This document shows, piece after piece, positions 1 to 7,571 of a stretch of DNA of 28,261 bases (within the stretch, counting starts at the first letter, position 1; each line of letters starts with the position of its first letter). The stretch comes from Pseudomonadota bacterium. Lineage in GTDB: Bacteria; Pseudomonadota; Gammaproteobacteria; Steroidobacterales; Steroidobacteraceae. The notes beneath the pieces are model-generated. The model was given only the letters and a program-made list of their open reading frames with translations. It did not search any database and was not told the origin of the DNA. Location: the NCBI GenBank assembly GCA_003242685.1, contig QGVD01000049.1:1-28261 (forward strand), given 5' to 3'. The position numbers were made by a program, and so were the translations under genes.

Positions 1-1
1 C

Positions 2-301
2 GTTCTGTACCCAACAAAACCCACCCTGCGCTTAGAATGGGTCTCCTACCTCAACCGCCACATCCCGCTGGTGCGCAGGCTCCTCGGAAGCGCGCTGAAG
101 GGTGTGCAGGTGGAGCGCGGAATCTCAGGCGGTACGCCGGGCAGCTCGGCACCGTTCTTCGTGCTGGTGCACCTCACGTTCGATTCGCTCGACGCTTTCC
201 AGGCCGCGTTCGGACCGCATGCCGCGGCGATTCAGCAGGACATCCCGAACTATTCGAGCGTCACGCCGATCGTTCAGGTGAGTGAAGTCACGTCTTCGTG
301 A
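2..301 (+). CDS. EthD family protein, 5' partial
   Basis: This frame is open from the window edge, so the true start lies a few codons upstream. The visible 99 residues begin VLYPTKP and contain the family hallmarks: a YLNRHIPLV segment, an LKGVQVERGISGG strand, and a C-terminal FGPHAAAIQQDIPNYSSV segment. EthD proteins are small ferredoxin-like dimeric alpha/beta-barrel proteins, first named for ethyl tert-butyl ether degradation; most have no proven reaction. The usual length is about 100 residues, so only about five are missing. The stop lies 13 bases before the propeller gene, so the two are probably co-transcribed. Confidence in the family is good; the role in alcohol oxidation is unknown. 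Confidence 0.85.
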   Translation, partial: VLYPTKPTLRLEWVSYLNRHIPLVRRLLGSALKGVQVERGISGGTPGSSAPFFVLVHLTFDSLDAFQAAFGPHAAAIQQDIPNYSSVTPIVQVSEVTSS

Positions 302-314
302 TAGAGAGGTGAAC

Positions 315-1355
315 ATGTCGTCCAGAAGAAGTCGTTCTCCGCGGACCGGCGCGTTGGCGCTGTGGCTCGCGTGCGTTGCGTTCGTGCCGCTCTCGGCGCA
401 GGCCGGCCGCGTCTACGTCTCCAACGAAGACGGGCAGTCCGTCACCGTCATCGACACCGACAGGCTCGAGGCCATCGCGACCATACCGGTCGGCAAGCGC
501 CCGCGAGGCATCGAGCTCAGTCCTGACGGCAAGCGCCTTTACGTCGCGCTGAGCGGTCTGCCCAAGTGCCCGCCTACGATGCCGGACGAGGAGTGCGCGA
601 AGATGGAGCGCGACCTCAAGGCCGACGGCGTCGCGGTCATCGATACCGAATCGCAGAAGCTCGTGACGGTTCTTCACGCAGGATCCGATCCGGAGCAGTT
701 CGACCTGAGCCCGGACGGCAAGCTGCTCTTCGTTGCGAACGAAGACGCCGCCCAGGCTTCGGTGCTCAACGTCGAGACCGGAAAGGTCGAGGCGCGGATC
801 AAGGTGGGCGAGGAGCCGGAGGGCGTACGGGTATCGCCCGATGGGCGGTACGTGCTGGTAACCAACGAGTCGGACAGCACCGTCTCGATCATCGACACGC
901 GGACGTACAAGGTGCTGCGCCACGTGAAGGTGGGTAAGCGGCCCCGCGACGCAGCATTCACACCCGACGGCACGCGCGCGTTCGTCACCGGCGAGTTCGA
1001 CGCATCGCTCTACCGCATCGCAGTACCGGAAGGTGAACCGGTCGAGAAGGTGGTCCAGTTCCGCAAGGACGCGCTGCCGATGGCGGTCGTGCTCGACGTG
1101 CCGCGCAACAGGATCTACGTGAGCACGGGCCGCGGTCGCACCGTCGCCGTCGTGGCGCTCGACACGCTGAAGCTCATCAAGGAGATCGAGGTGGGAACGC
1201 GGCCGTGGGGCATCGCGCTGTCGCGCGACGGGCGCCGGCTCTATACGGCGAATGGCCCGTCGAACGATGTTTCAGTCGTCGATACCGAGAAGCTCGAGGT
1301 GATCAGGAAGATCCCGGTCGGGCGCGGTCCCTGGGGTGTCGCCATAGACGACTGA
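315..1355 (+). CDS. PQQ-associated YVTN beta-propeller protein, exported
   Basis: The product is 346 residues. I chose the ATG at 315 over one at 282 because a GAGAGGTG ribosome-binding site precedes it and the protein then begins with a normal signal peptide (basic RRSRSPR, hydrophobic ALALWLACVAFV, cleavage after AQA). The mature part is made of roughly 40-residue repeats with the pattern VSPDGRYVLVTNESDSTVSIIDT, the YVTN/NHL-like seven-bladed propeller type. The family matches the periplasmic 'PQQ-dependent catabolism-associated beta-propeller' proteins found beside quinoprotein dehydrogenases. Its biochemical role is not established; a scaffold or accessory function for the nearby XoxF system is likely. 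It follows the EthD gene closely and faces the opposing Cys protein gene. Confidence 0.85.
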   Translation: MSSRRSRSPRTGALALWLACVAFVPLSAQAGRVYVSNEDGQSVTVIDTDRLEAIATIPVGKRPRGIELSPDGKRLYVALSGLPKCPPTMPDEECAKMERDLKADGVAVIDTESQKLVTVLHAGSDPEQFDLSPDGKLLFVANEDAAQASVLNVETGKVEARIKVGEEPEGVRVSPDGRYVLVTNESDSTVSIIDTRTYKVLRHVKVGKRPRDAAFTPDGTRAFVTGEFDASLYRIAVPEGEPVEKVVQFRKDALPMAVVLDVPRNRIYVSTGRGRTVAVVALDTLKLIKEIEVGTRPWGIALSRDGRRLYTANGPSNDVSVVDTEKLEVIRKIPVGRGPWGVAIDD

Positions 1356-1391
1356 TCGGCGCTCGCAATTTCATTCCCCGCAACGAGTGAA

Positions 1392-1418
1392 GGCGCGGCC
1401 GGCGGCAGCGGCCGCGCC
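1392..1418. terminator. Perfect hairpin between convergent genes, probable two-way terminator
   Basis: A 10-bp perfect stem (GGCGCGGCCG at 1392-1401 pairing with 1409-1418) with a 7-base loop lies in the 70-base gap between the propeller stop (1355, plus) and the stop of the opposing gene (1426, minus). There is no T-run, so intrinsic strength is uncertain. Confidence 0.6.
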
Positions 1419-1425
1419 TCCGCTG

Positions 1426-1860
1426 TCAGCGCTTCGTCCCGCCTGCTGCCGACTCGATGCCGCACGAGCGCTGCGCCGCGGCTTCGAGGTCCGTGAACGT
1501 GCGTGCCTTCTTGCGCGCCTCGTCCGTATCGCGGAAGACGCCGCCGCGCTCCCCGGCGAGCGTCGAGTAGCGCGCGAAGCTCTGCGCTTCCACGAACTCG
1601 TCATAGCTCAAGCTTTCTGCAATGCGATCGATGACGCAGGAGCACTTGTAGAGCAGAGCGATCTCTCCTCCGTTCTCGACCATGCACTCGTGGACGTACT
1701 CGACGCGCGCGACGGTGGGATAGTCATGCCGCGGCGCGGTCTTTGGTGGCGGTGCAGCAGATGCGACTTGCGTCTCCGACTCGGCCGCCGCCGCGGACTG
1801 AACCGCCATTGCGGCCGCGAGTACGCACACACGGGCCTGAAACAGGAAAGGCCGGGCCAT
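1426..1860 (-). CDS. Small exported four-cysteine protein of xox/PQQ clusters (unknown function)
   Basis: The product is 144 residues. An Ala-rich signal peptide (residues 1-26, hydrophobic FQARVCVLAAAMAV, cleavage near SAAAA) is followed by a Pro/Ala-rich linker and a compact domain. The domain has cysteines at 59, 73, 75 and 133 in an HEC...YKCSC...SCG pattern, with motifs DRIAESLSYDEFVEA and AGERGGVFRD. A strong Shine-Dalgarno (AGGAGGTG, reading on the minus strand, about 5 bases before ATG) supports the start. I recall similar small proteins beside lanthanide-dependent methanol dehydrogenase genes, but know of no assigned function. The cysteines suggest two disulfides in the periplasm. 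It is transcribed away from xoxF, and its promoter must lie in the shared 296-base region. Confidence 0.75.
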   Translation of the reverse strand: MARPFLFQARVCVLAAAMAVQSAAAAESETQVASAAPPPKTAPRHDYPTVARVEYVHECMVENGGEIALLYKCSCVIDRIAESLSYDEFVEAQSFARYSTLAGERGGVFRDTDEARKKARTFTDLEAAAQRSCGIESAAGGTKR

Positions 1861-1920
1861 CTCGCACCTCCTGACTTCGATGCATCCGCACCGACGACGA
1901 TGCTACGCCGCATGACGGCT

Positions 1921-2046
1921 CGTCACCACAAACTCATGTTGCGGCGGTCGCGGTACGGGTGTATTGATAGGGCGAACAGAGCGTATCGCGGTCGTGACGA
2001 TTGTTCCGCCTGCCTGCGAGGCGCAACACGTCACCGTCACGCAACA
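1921..2046. repeat. Cluster of CGTCAC hexamers, candidate regulator sites
   Basis: CGTCAC occurs at 1921-1926, 2029-2034 and 2035-2040, and its complement GTGACG at 1994-1999. The two tandem copies are flanked on both sides by GCAACA (2023-2028 and 2041-2046), giving an ordered block GCAACA-CGTCAC-CGTCAC-GCAACA. This could be the binding site of the regulator of xoxF or of the divergent gene. Confidence 0.4.
1939..1967 (+). promoter_or_regulatory. Candidate sigma-70 promoter toward xoxF
   Basis: TTGCGG (1939-1944) and TATTGA (1962-1967) are separated by 17 bases. Each hexamer is only a partial match to consensus. It would give a leader of roughly 180 bases before the xoxF start. Confidence 0.35.
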
Positions 2047-2156
2047 ACTCTGCTTCCGAGCACTCGCTTCTCACAGGTGTGCCCGCGTCAGACGAATAAC
2101 AAGCAGGTGAGAAAAGGGGGGTCTGAGCGCGCGTATGAATAGCAGCCGGAGGAGCT

Positions 2157-3977
2157 ATGAAAACCGAGTGTCGTTCCCTTCTGATCAGTGTGACGGTGCT
2201 CGCGGCATCGGCCGGTGGCATGACGGCACTCGCCGACGCCGACCTCGAGCAACGGATGAGTGATCCCAAGCAGTGGGCCGCGCAGGCCGGGGATTACGCG
2301 AATCAGCGTTACAGCGAGCTCAAGCAGATAAACGCCAGCAACGTCAACCGGCTTCAGGTGGCATGGACGCTTTCGACGGGTGTGCTGCGCGGTCACGAGG
2401 GATCGCCGCTCGTGATCGGTGACGTGATGTACATCCATACTCCCTTCCCGAACAACGTCACGGCGATCAACCTCAAGGATCACACGTTCCTGTGGAAGTA
2501 CCAGCCGAAGCAGGACGAGAGCGTCATCCCGGTGATGTGCTGCGATACCGTCAACCGCGGCCTCGCCTACGGTGACGGCAAGATCTTCCTGCAGCAGGCC
2601 GACACCACGCTGGTCGCACTGGACGCGAAGACCGGCAAGGTGATCTGGACGGCGAAGAACGGCGATCCGAAGATCGGCGAGACGAACACCAACGCCCCGC
2701 ACGTCTTCAAGGACAAGGTCATCACGGGTATCTCGGGCGGCGAGTTCGGTGTGCGCGGCCGCCTGATCGCGTACGACATCAAGACGGGCAAGCGTGTCTG
2801 GACGGCATGGAGCACAGGTCCGGACAACGAGATCCTGTTCGATCCCCAGAAGACGATGACCTGGACCAACGGCAAGATGGCGCCGGTGGGCAAGGACTCG
2901 TCGCTCAAGACCTGGGAAGGCGATCAGTGGAAGCTCGGTGGCGGTACGACCTGGGGCTGGTACTCGTACGACCCGAAGCTCAATCTCGTCTATTACGGCA
3001 CGGGTAACCCGGGCACCTGGAATCCGGCACAGCGTCCCGGCGACAACAAGTGGTCGATGAGCATCATCGCGCGCGATCTCGACACGGGCATTGCGCGCTG
3101 GGTCTACCAGAAGACCCCGCACGACGAGTGGGACTACGACGGCGTCAACGAGAACATCCTCGTCGACCTCGACTTCAAGGGCCGCAAGGTCCCGGCGCTC
3201 GTCAACTTCGACCGCAACGGCTTCGCCTACACGCTGAACCGTGAGACGGGCGAGCTGCTGGTGGCGCAGAAGTACGATCCGAAGGTCAACTGGGCGACCC
3301 ACGTCGACATGAAGACCGGCCGTCCGGTCGTCGACAAGCGGTATTCGCCGGGCACCACGGGTCCGGATGTCAACGTGAAGGACATCTGCCCCGCGGCTCT
3401 CGGCACGAAGGACCAGCAGCCGGCGTCCTATGACCGCAAGACCGGCCTCTTCATGGTGCCGACCAACCACGTCTGCATGACCTACGAGCCCTTCGAGGTC
3501 GAGTACGTGGCCGGTCAGCCGTACGTGGGCGCCACCCTGACGATGTACCCGGCGCCGGGGAGCCACGGCGGCATGGGCAACTTCATCGCCTGGGACGCCG
3601 TGAACGGCAAGATCGTCTGGTCCAAGCCCGAGCGCTTCTCCGTGTGGTCAGGCGCGCTCACCACGGCCGGTGACGTTGTCTTCTACGGCACGCTCGAGGG
3701 CTACCTCAAGGCGGTGAGCACGAAGGACGGCAAGGAGCTCTGGAGCTTCAAGCTGCCGTCCGGAATCATCGGCAACGTGTTCACCTATGAGTACAACGGC
3801 AAGCAGTACGTCGGCGTGTACTCGGGAATCGGCGGCTGGGCCGGCATCGGCATGGCGGCTGGTCTGACCGAGCCGACCGCGGGACTGGGTGCCGTGGGCG
3901 GGTACAAGGATCTGGCCCGCTTCACGAACCTCGGCGGCAGTCTGTTCGTCTTCTCTCTGCCGGACGACGCGCGGTGA
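2157..3977 (+). CDS. xoxF: XoxF-type lanthanide-dependent methanol (alcohol) dehydrogenase
   Basis: A 606-residue PQQ quinoprotein, the usual length for the family. A signal peptide (about residues 1-26, ending MTALA) sends it to the periplasm, where it oxidises methanol or another small alcohol and passes electrons to a cytochrome c. Visible active-site features are the adjacent cysteine pair C128-C129 (disulfide over PQQ), E196 in GGEFGVRG and N284 in GTGNPGTWNP (metal ligands), W266 (stacks on PQQ), and the PHDEWDYDG motif. That motif gives catalytic D326 plus D328. The extra Asp two residues after the catalytic one marks lanthanide (Xox) enzymes; calcium MxaF has Ala there. The C-terminal DPTAGLGAVG-like stretch (TEPTAGLGAVGGYKDL) also fits XoxF. 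The start is fixed by GGAGGAG 2 bases upstream. It leads the xoxF-cytochrome-xoxJ block. The true substrate is not determined by sequence. Confidence 0.95.
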   Translation: MKTECRSLLISVTVLAASAGGMTALADADLEQRMSDPKQWAAQAGDYANQRYSELKQINASNVNRLQVAWTLSTGVLRGHEGSPLVIGDVMYIHTPFPNNVTAINLKDHTFLWKYQPKQDESVIPVMCCDTVNRGLAYGDGKIFLQQADTTLVALDAKTGKVIWTAKNGDPKIGETNTNAPHVFKDKVITGISGGEFGVRGRLIAYDIKTGKRVWTAWSTGPDNEILFDPQKTMTWTNGKMAPVGKDSSLKTWEGDQWKLGGGTTWGWYSYDPKLNLVYYGTGNPGTWNPAQRPGDNKWSMSIIARDLDTGIARWVYQKTPHDEWDYDGVNENILVDLDFKGRKVPALVNFDRNGFAYTLNRETGELLVAQKYDPKVNWATHVDMKTGRPVVDKRYSPGTTGPDVNVKDICPAALGTKDQQPASYDRKTGLFMVPTNHVCMTYEPFEVEYVAGQPYVGATLTMYPAPGSHGGMGNFIAWDAVNGKIVWSKPERFSVWSGALTTAGDVVFYGTLEGYLKAVSTKDGKELWSFKLPSGIIGNVFTYEYNGKQYVGVYSGIGGWAGIGMAAGLTEPTAGLGAVGGYKDLARFTNLGGSLFVFSLPDDAR

Positions 3978-3988
3978 GGTCCCCTGGC

Positions 3989-4028
3989 GCGCGGCGTGCT
4001 GCACCCGGGACGGTGCGGTACGCCGCGC
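3989..4028 (+). other. Long hairpin between xoxF and the cytochrome gene
   Basis: An outer 9-bp perfect stem (GCGCGGCGT 3989-3997 with 4020-4028), a symmetric 3x3 internal loop, and an inner 5-bp stem (GCACC 4001-4005 with GGTGC 4012-4016) fill most of the 77-base gap. It could act as a partial terminator or as a 3' stabiliser of the xoxF message, giving more dehydrogenase than cytochrome. Confidence 0.5.
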
Positions 4029-4054
4029 TCCCCTTCTGTATCGGAGTTCCCAGT

Positions 4055-4528
4055 ATGAAGTTGATGGTGTGCGCGCTGCTCACGGCGGCGCTCGTCGTGA
4101 ACGTCGCGCCTGCCGCGGAGACACCTGCGCAGTCTGGAGCCGCCACGAAATCCACTTCCGCGACCAACGCGGGGTCGTCCGCGGAGTCGGGCAGCGGCAA
4201 GGATCTGTACGTCGTCAAGGACGGGAACAAGGTCGATGCGAAGACGCTTGCCGGCTGGAGAACGTGGCGCGCGCTGGCCTGCGAGCGCTGTCACGGCGCC
4301 GAGCAGGAGGGACTCGTGGGTCCCTCGCTGAAGGAATCGCTGAAAGTGCTCACGAAGGAGGAGTTCCACGAGATCATGGTGAAAGGCAGACCCGAGAAGG
4401 GCATGCCGCCGTTCAACACCAGCAAGATGGTGATGGAGAACTGGGAGGGGCTCTACGCCTATCTGAAGGGCCGCTCGAACGGCGACATCGAGCCGGGCCG
4501 GCTCACGGCGCTGGACGGGGGCAAGTGA
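4055..4528 (+). CDS. xoxG: c-type cytochrome, XoxG-like electron acceptor
   Basis: The product is 157 residues from the ATG at 4055, supported by GGAG at 4043-4046. An upstream start at 3974 would add 27 residues in front of the signal peptide and is rejected. After the signal peptide (MKLMVCALLTAALVVNVAPAA) comes a low-complexity Ser/Ala/Thr linker (about 22-48), then one haem site C76-E-R-C79-H80. The probable axial Met is M117 in KGMPPF. It is a single-haem class I-like domain. Its position directly after xoxF and before a xoxJ-like gene indicates that it takes electrons from XoxF in the periplasm. The stop is two bases before the next start. The xoxG assignment rests on context as well as the haem motif. 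Confidence 0.85.
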   Translation: MKLMVCALLTAALVVNVAPAAETPAQSGAATKSTSATNAGSSAESGSGKDLYVVKDGNKVDAKTLAGWRTWRALACERCHGAEQEGLVGPSLKESLKVLTKEEFHEIMVKGRPEKGMPPFNTSKMVMENWEGLYAYLKGRSNGDIEPGRLTALDGGK

Positions 4529-4530
4529 CG

Positions 4531-5403
4531 ATGCTGCGCCGGAGAGCACTGCTCGCCTGCGTACTCGCGGGGTGTGCGGCGCTCGCGGCAGGAGCCGAAG
4601 ACGAGGGGCAACCCGCAGAGCCACTGCGCGTCTGCGCGGATCCCGACAATCCGCCGCAGTCGATGGAGGACGGCAGCGGTTACGAGAACCGCATCGCCGA
4701 AGCGCTGGCCCGCGATCTCGGCAGGCGCGTCGAGTACACCTTCTTCCCGCAGCGCATCGGCTTCGTGCGCAACACGCTGCGCGCGCGCGAGGAGAACGAG
4801 CGTCGCTTCAAGTGTGACGTGATCATCGGTGTTCCGAGCGGCTACGAGCTGACGCTCACCACGCGGCCCTACATGCGCTCCGTGTACGCGCTGGTCGCGC
4901 CCGCGGATGGTGAGCTCGGTGAAATCGAGTCGCCGGACGATCTGCTGAAGCTCCCCGAAGCCGAGCGGCAGAAGCTGCGCATCGGCGTCTTCGCCCGCTC
5001 ACCCGGAGCCGACTGGCTCCTCAAGAACGGACTGTTCCGGCAGGCCGTGTTCTACCAGCAGCAGACCGGCGATCCGCACCTCAATCCCACGCGTCTCATC
5101 GAGCGCGACCTCGCGGAAGGCAAGATCGACCTCGCGATCGTCTGGGGCCCCATCGCGGGCTATCTGGCGAAGCAGCACGAGGGCTCGAATGCCTGGCGTG
5201 TCGTGCCGTTCCGGCTCGATCCACAGATCCGGTTCGACTACGAGATCTCGATGGGCGTACGCTTCGGCGAGAAGGAGTGGCGCGACACGCTCGACCGCTG
5301 GATCGGCGAGCACCAGCAAGAGATCGATTCCATCCTCACGAGCTACGGCGTCCCGCTTCTCGCGATGGAGAGCAAGGGATCCCGGGACGACGATGACGAC
5401 TGA
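4531..5403 (+). CDS. xoxJ: XoxJ-like periplasmic solute-binding-fold protein
   Basis: The product is 290 residues, starting 2 bases after the cytochrome stop, so it is translationally coupled. The N-terminus LLACVLAGCAALAAGA could be a cleavable signal peptide or a lipobox (LAGC, Cys15); I cannot decide between them. The mature part has the family-3 solute-binding (amino-acid type) fold as in MxaJ/XoxJ: LRVCADPDNPPQSM near the start, YENRIAEALA, a CDVIIGVPSGYE segment and a second-lobe IDLAIVWGPIAGYLA. Cysteines 35 and 95 could form the disulfide of the family. XoxJ proteins bind or help mature XoxF and are not known to import solutes; no permease genes are nearby. The C-terminus ends in five aspartates, which is unusual. 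Confidence 0.85.
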   Translation: MLRRRALLACVLAGCAALAAGAEDEGQPAEPLRVCADPDNPPQSMEDGSGYENRIAEALARDLGRRVEYTFFPQRIGFVRNTLRAREENERRFKCDVIIGVPSGYELTLTTRPYMRSVYALVAPADGELGEIESPDDLLKLPEAERQKLRIGVFARSPGADWLLKNGLFRQAVFYQQQTGDPHLNPTRLIERDLAEGKIDLAIVWGPIAGYLAKQHEGSNAWRVVPFRLDPQIRFDYEISMGVRFGEKEWRDTLDRWIGEHQQEIDSILTSYGVPLLAMESKGSRDDDDD

Positions 5404-5478
5404 GCGGCACGCGGCGCGCTCCGTCGCGCCCCTGCGTGCCCGCCGCCCGCCGCGAGTGCACGACCCGCATCCATCCCG

Positions 5479-5490
5479 CACAATCGCGGC
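5479..5490 (+). promoter_or_regulatory. Possible -10 element for a leaderless transcript
   Basis: CACAAT (5479-5484) is followed by six bases (CGCGGC) and then the ATG at 5491. Transcription would begin at or next to the start codon. No Shine-Dalgarno is visible. No convincing -35 hexamer is present. Confidence 0.35.
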
Positions 5491-6228
5491 ATGGACGAGT
5501 CCGAGCTGAGAGCGATTCTTCGCAATCTGATCCTTCCGCCCACTGGACCTCTGCTCCTCGCGCTGGCCGGCTTCGTCGTCGCCAGCACGCGCCGTTTCCA
5601 GAAACACGGCATCGCGTTGCTCGTCGGCGGAATCCTGCTGCTGTGGGCGCTCGCTACGCCTGCGATCGCAGGGCTCATGGTGCGCGGCTTCGAATCGCGG
5701 GACGTGCTCGATCTTTCACGTCCTGTGGCCGCGGACGCCGTCGTCATCCTGGGCGGCGGGACGCGCAGGTACGCACCGGAGTACGGTGGCCCGGCGCCCA
5801 ATCAGCTCACGCTGCAGCGGCTCGCGTACGGTGCGCGCGTGGCCCGCGCGACCGGCCTGCCGGTGCTCGTGACGGGTGGAGGCGCGGAGGGTGCGGCGAT
5901 GGCGGAGTTCCTGCGCCGGGACTTCGTGCTCGAGCCGCGCTGGGTCGAGGATCGGGCGCGCAATACACACGAGAACGCGCTCTTCTCGGCGCAGATCCTC
6001 CGGGAGTCCGGTTTGCGGCGCGTGGTGCTCGTGACCTCGGCGCTGCACATGCGCCGCGCGGCAGGGGAGTTCGAGGCTCAGGGTCTCGAAGTGATCGCCG
6101 CCCCGGTCGGCGTCTCGAGCGGGCGCCAGGGTGGACTCAGCGACTGGGTGCCGGGCATCGCCGCGCTGCGCGAGTCGCACTACGTGCTCTACGAGCTGCT
6201 CGGCGAGCTGGTGCGGTCGGTCCGCTGA
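5491..6228 (+). CDS. YdcF/ElyC-like DUF218 membrane protein
   Basis: The product is 245 residues. Two N-terminal membrane segments (about 17-31 and 39-60) are followed by a DUF218 domain. Visible motifs are ADAVVILGGGTRRYAPEY, LTLQRLAYGARVARATGLPVLVTGGG, the conserved ARNTHENALFSA segment and VLVTSALHMRRAAGEFEAQG. ElyC/SanA/YdcF relatives act in envelope or peptidoglycan-precursor homeostasis, but their chemistry is not settled. The start lacks a Shine-Dalgarno and may be leaderless. The last 40 bases overlap the 3' end of the opposing AGCS transporter gene, so their transcripts are complementary there. Confidence 0.9.
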   Translation: MDESELRAILRNLILPPTGPLLLALAGFVVASTRRFQKHGIALLVGGILLLWALATPAIAGLMVRGFESRDVLDLSRPVAADAVVILGGGTRRYAPEYGGPAPNQLTLQRLAYGARVARATGLPVLVTGGGAEGAAMAEFLRRDFVLEPRWVEDRARNTHENALFSAQILRESGLRRVVLVTSALHMRRAAGEFEAQGLEVIAAPVGVSSGRQGGLSDWVPGIAALRESHYVLYELLGELVRSVR

Positions 6229-7571
6229 GCCGGCACCGGCAGCGCGTCGGCGAGCTGCTCGCGCGTGAGCTTCACGATGACGGGCGAAAGCGCGAGCAGC
6301 GCGATGAGATTCGGTATGGCCATGAGCGCGTTCAGCGTGTCCGCGATCATCCACGCGACGTCGAGCTGAGTGACCGCACCGGCGAACGCGCCCACGCACC
6401 ACAGAGCGCGGTAGGGGAGGATCGACCACGCGCCGACCAGGAACTGCCAGCAGCGCTCACCGTAGTACGCCCAGCCGAAGAGCGTCGTGATCGCGAAGAC
6501 GCTGATCGACACGGCGACGATCTCGCTGCCGAGGCCCGGCAGAGCCGAATCGAATGCACGCTGTGTGAGCTCCGCACCCGTCTCGCCGCTCGTCCACGCG
6601 CCGGTGACCACGATGACGAGCCCCGTCATCGAGCACACGATGATGGTGTCGATGAACGTGCCCATCATGCCGATGAGCCCGCTGCGCACGGGGCTCGAGC
6701 TCGCGCCTGCCGCCTGAGCGATACCGGCCGTGCCGAGGCCCGCCTCGTTGGAGAAGATGCCGCGCGCCACGCCGTAGCGGATCGCGGCGGCGACTGCCGC
6801 GCCGGCGAAGCCTCCCGTGGCGGCAGCCGGGGTGAATGCGCTGCCGACGATCGTGGCGAAGGCCTGCGGAATCGCGCCCGCGTGGACGATCAGCACGATG
6901 AGGGACACCGCGACGTATCCGATGGCCATGAACGGCACGAGCCACCTCGCGACGGCCGCGATGCGCCGGATACCGCCCAGCACGACGGCCGAGGTGAGCA
7001 CGAACAGCACGACTCCCGTCACGCGCGGATCGACCGCGAACGACCCCTGCAGCGCCGCCGCGATGGTGTTCGCCTGCACCATGTTGCCGATGCCGAAGCC
7101 CGCGAGTCCGCCGAAGATCGCGAATGCAACGCCGAGCCACGCCCAGCGCGGACCGAGACCGTTCCGGATCGCGTACATCGGTCCGCCGACCCACCGGCCG
7201 GCCGCATCGCGCTCCCGGAAGTGCACGGAGAGCACGACTTCGCCGTACTTCGTCGCCATGCCGACGAGCGCGGTGATCCACATCCAGAACACGGCGCCCG
7301 GGCCGCCGAGCGCGATCGCCGTCGCGACGCCTGCGATGTTGCCGACGCCGATGGTCGCGGACAGACAGGTCATCAGCGCGGCGAAGGGGGTGATCTCGCC
7401 CATGCCCGGCTCGCCGCTGCGGCCCCGCCACAGGAGGCGGAAGCCGGGGCCGATGAGGCGGATAGGCATGGCGCCGAGGCGCAACTGCAGGTAGAACCCG
7501 GTGCCGAGGATCAGCACCAGCAGCGCGGGTCCCCACACGAAGGAATTGATCGAGCTCAGCCAGTCGGTCAT
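6189..7571 (-). CDS. AGCS family sodium:alanine/glycine symporter
   Basis: The product is 460 residues with about ten hydrophobic segments, normal for the alanine/glycine:cation symporter family. Recognisable signatures are TIGVGNIAGVATAI (about 73-86), GGPGAVFWMWITALVGMATKY, the GGPMYAIRNGLG loop, and IFSNEAGLGTAGIAQAA, which is highly conserved in the family. It would import a small neutral amino acid with sodium across the inner membrane. No good Shine-Dalgarno is seen before the ATG. It is a single gene, overlapping the DUF218 gene tail to tail by 40 bases and divergent from the spermidine-synthase-like pair (184-base gap). The substrate is inferred from the family. Confidence 0.92.
   Translation of the reverse strand: MTDWLSSINSFVWGPALLVLILGTGFYLQLRLGAMPIRLIGPGFRLLWRGRSGEPGMGEITPFAALMTCLSATIGVGNIAGVATAIALGGPGAVFWMWITALVGMATKYGEVVLSVHFRERDAAGRWVGGPMYAIRNGLGPRWAWLGVAFAIFGGLAGFGIGNMVQANTIAAALQGSFAVDPRVTGVVLFVLTSAVVLGGIRRIAAVARWLVPFMAIGYVAVSLIVLIVHAGAIPQAFATIVGSAFTPAAATGGFAGAAVAAAIRYGVARGIFSNEAGLGTAGIAQAAGASSSPVRSGLIGMMGTFIDTIIVCSMTGLVIVVTGAWTSGETGAELTQRAFDSALPGLGSEIVAVSISVFAITTLFGWAYYGERCWQFLVGAWSILPYRALWCVGAFAGAVTQLDVAWMIADTLNALMAIPNLIALLALSPVIVKLTREQLADALPVPAQRTDRTSSPSSS

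Larger units (their letters stand above)
1861..2156. promoter_or_regulatory. Shared divergent control region of the Cys protein and xoxF
   Basis: This is the longest non-coding stretch of the window. It holds the minus-strand Shine-Dalgarno of the Cys protein (1865-1872), a candidate promoter (1939-1967), four CGTCAC/GTGACG copies (1921-2040) and the xoxF ribosome-binding site GGAGGAG at 2148-2154. Expression of xoxF genes is often regulated by lanthanides in other bacteria; whether that applies here cannot be seen. Confidence 0.6.

Noticed and set aside
2088..3566. 492-codon open frame antisense to xoxF
   Set aside because: The plus strand encodes a fully recognisable XoxF; the antisense frame is Arg/His/Val-rich with no conserved motif, a usual shadow in GC-rich DNA.
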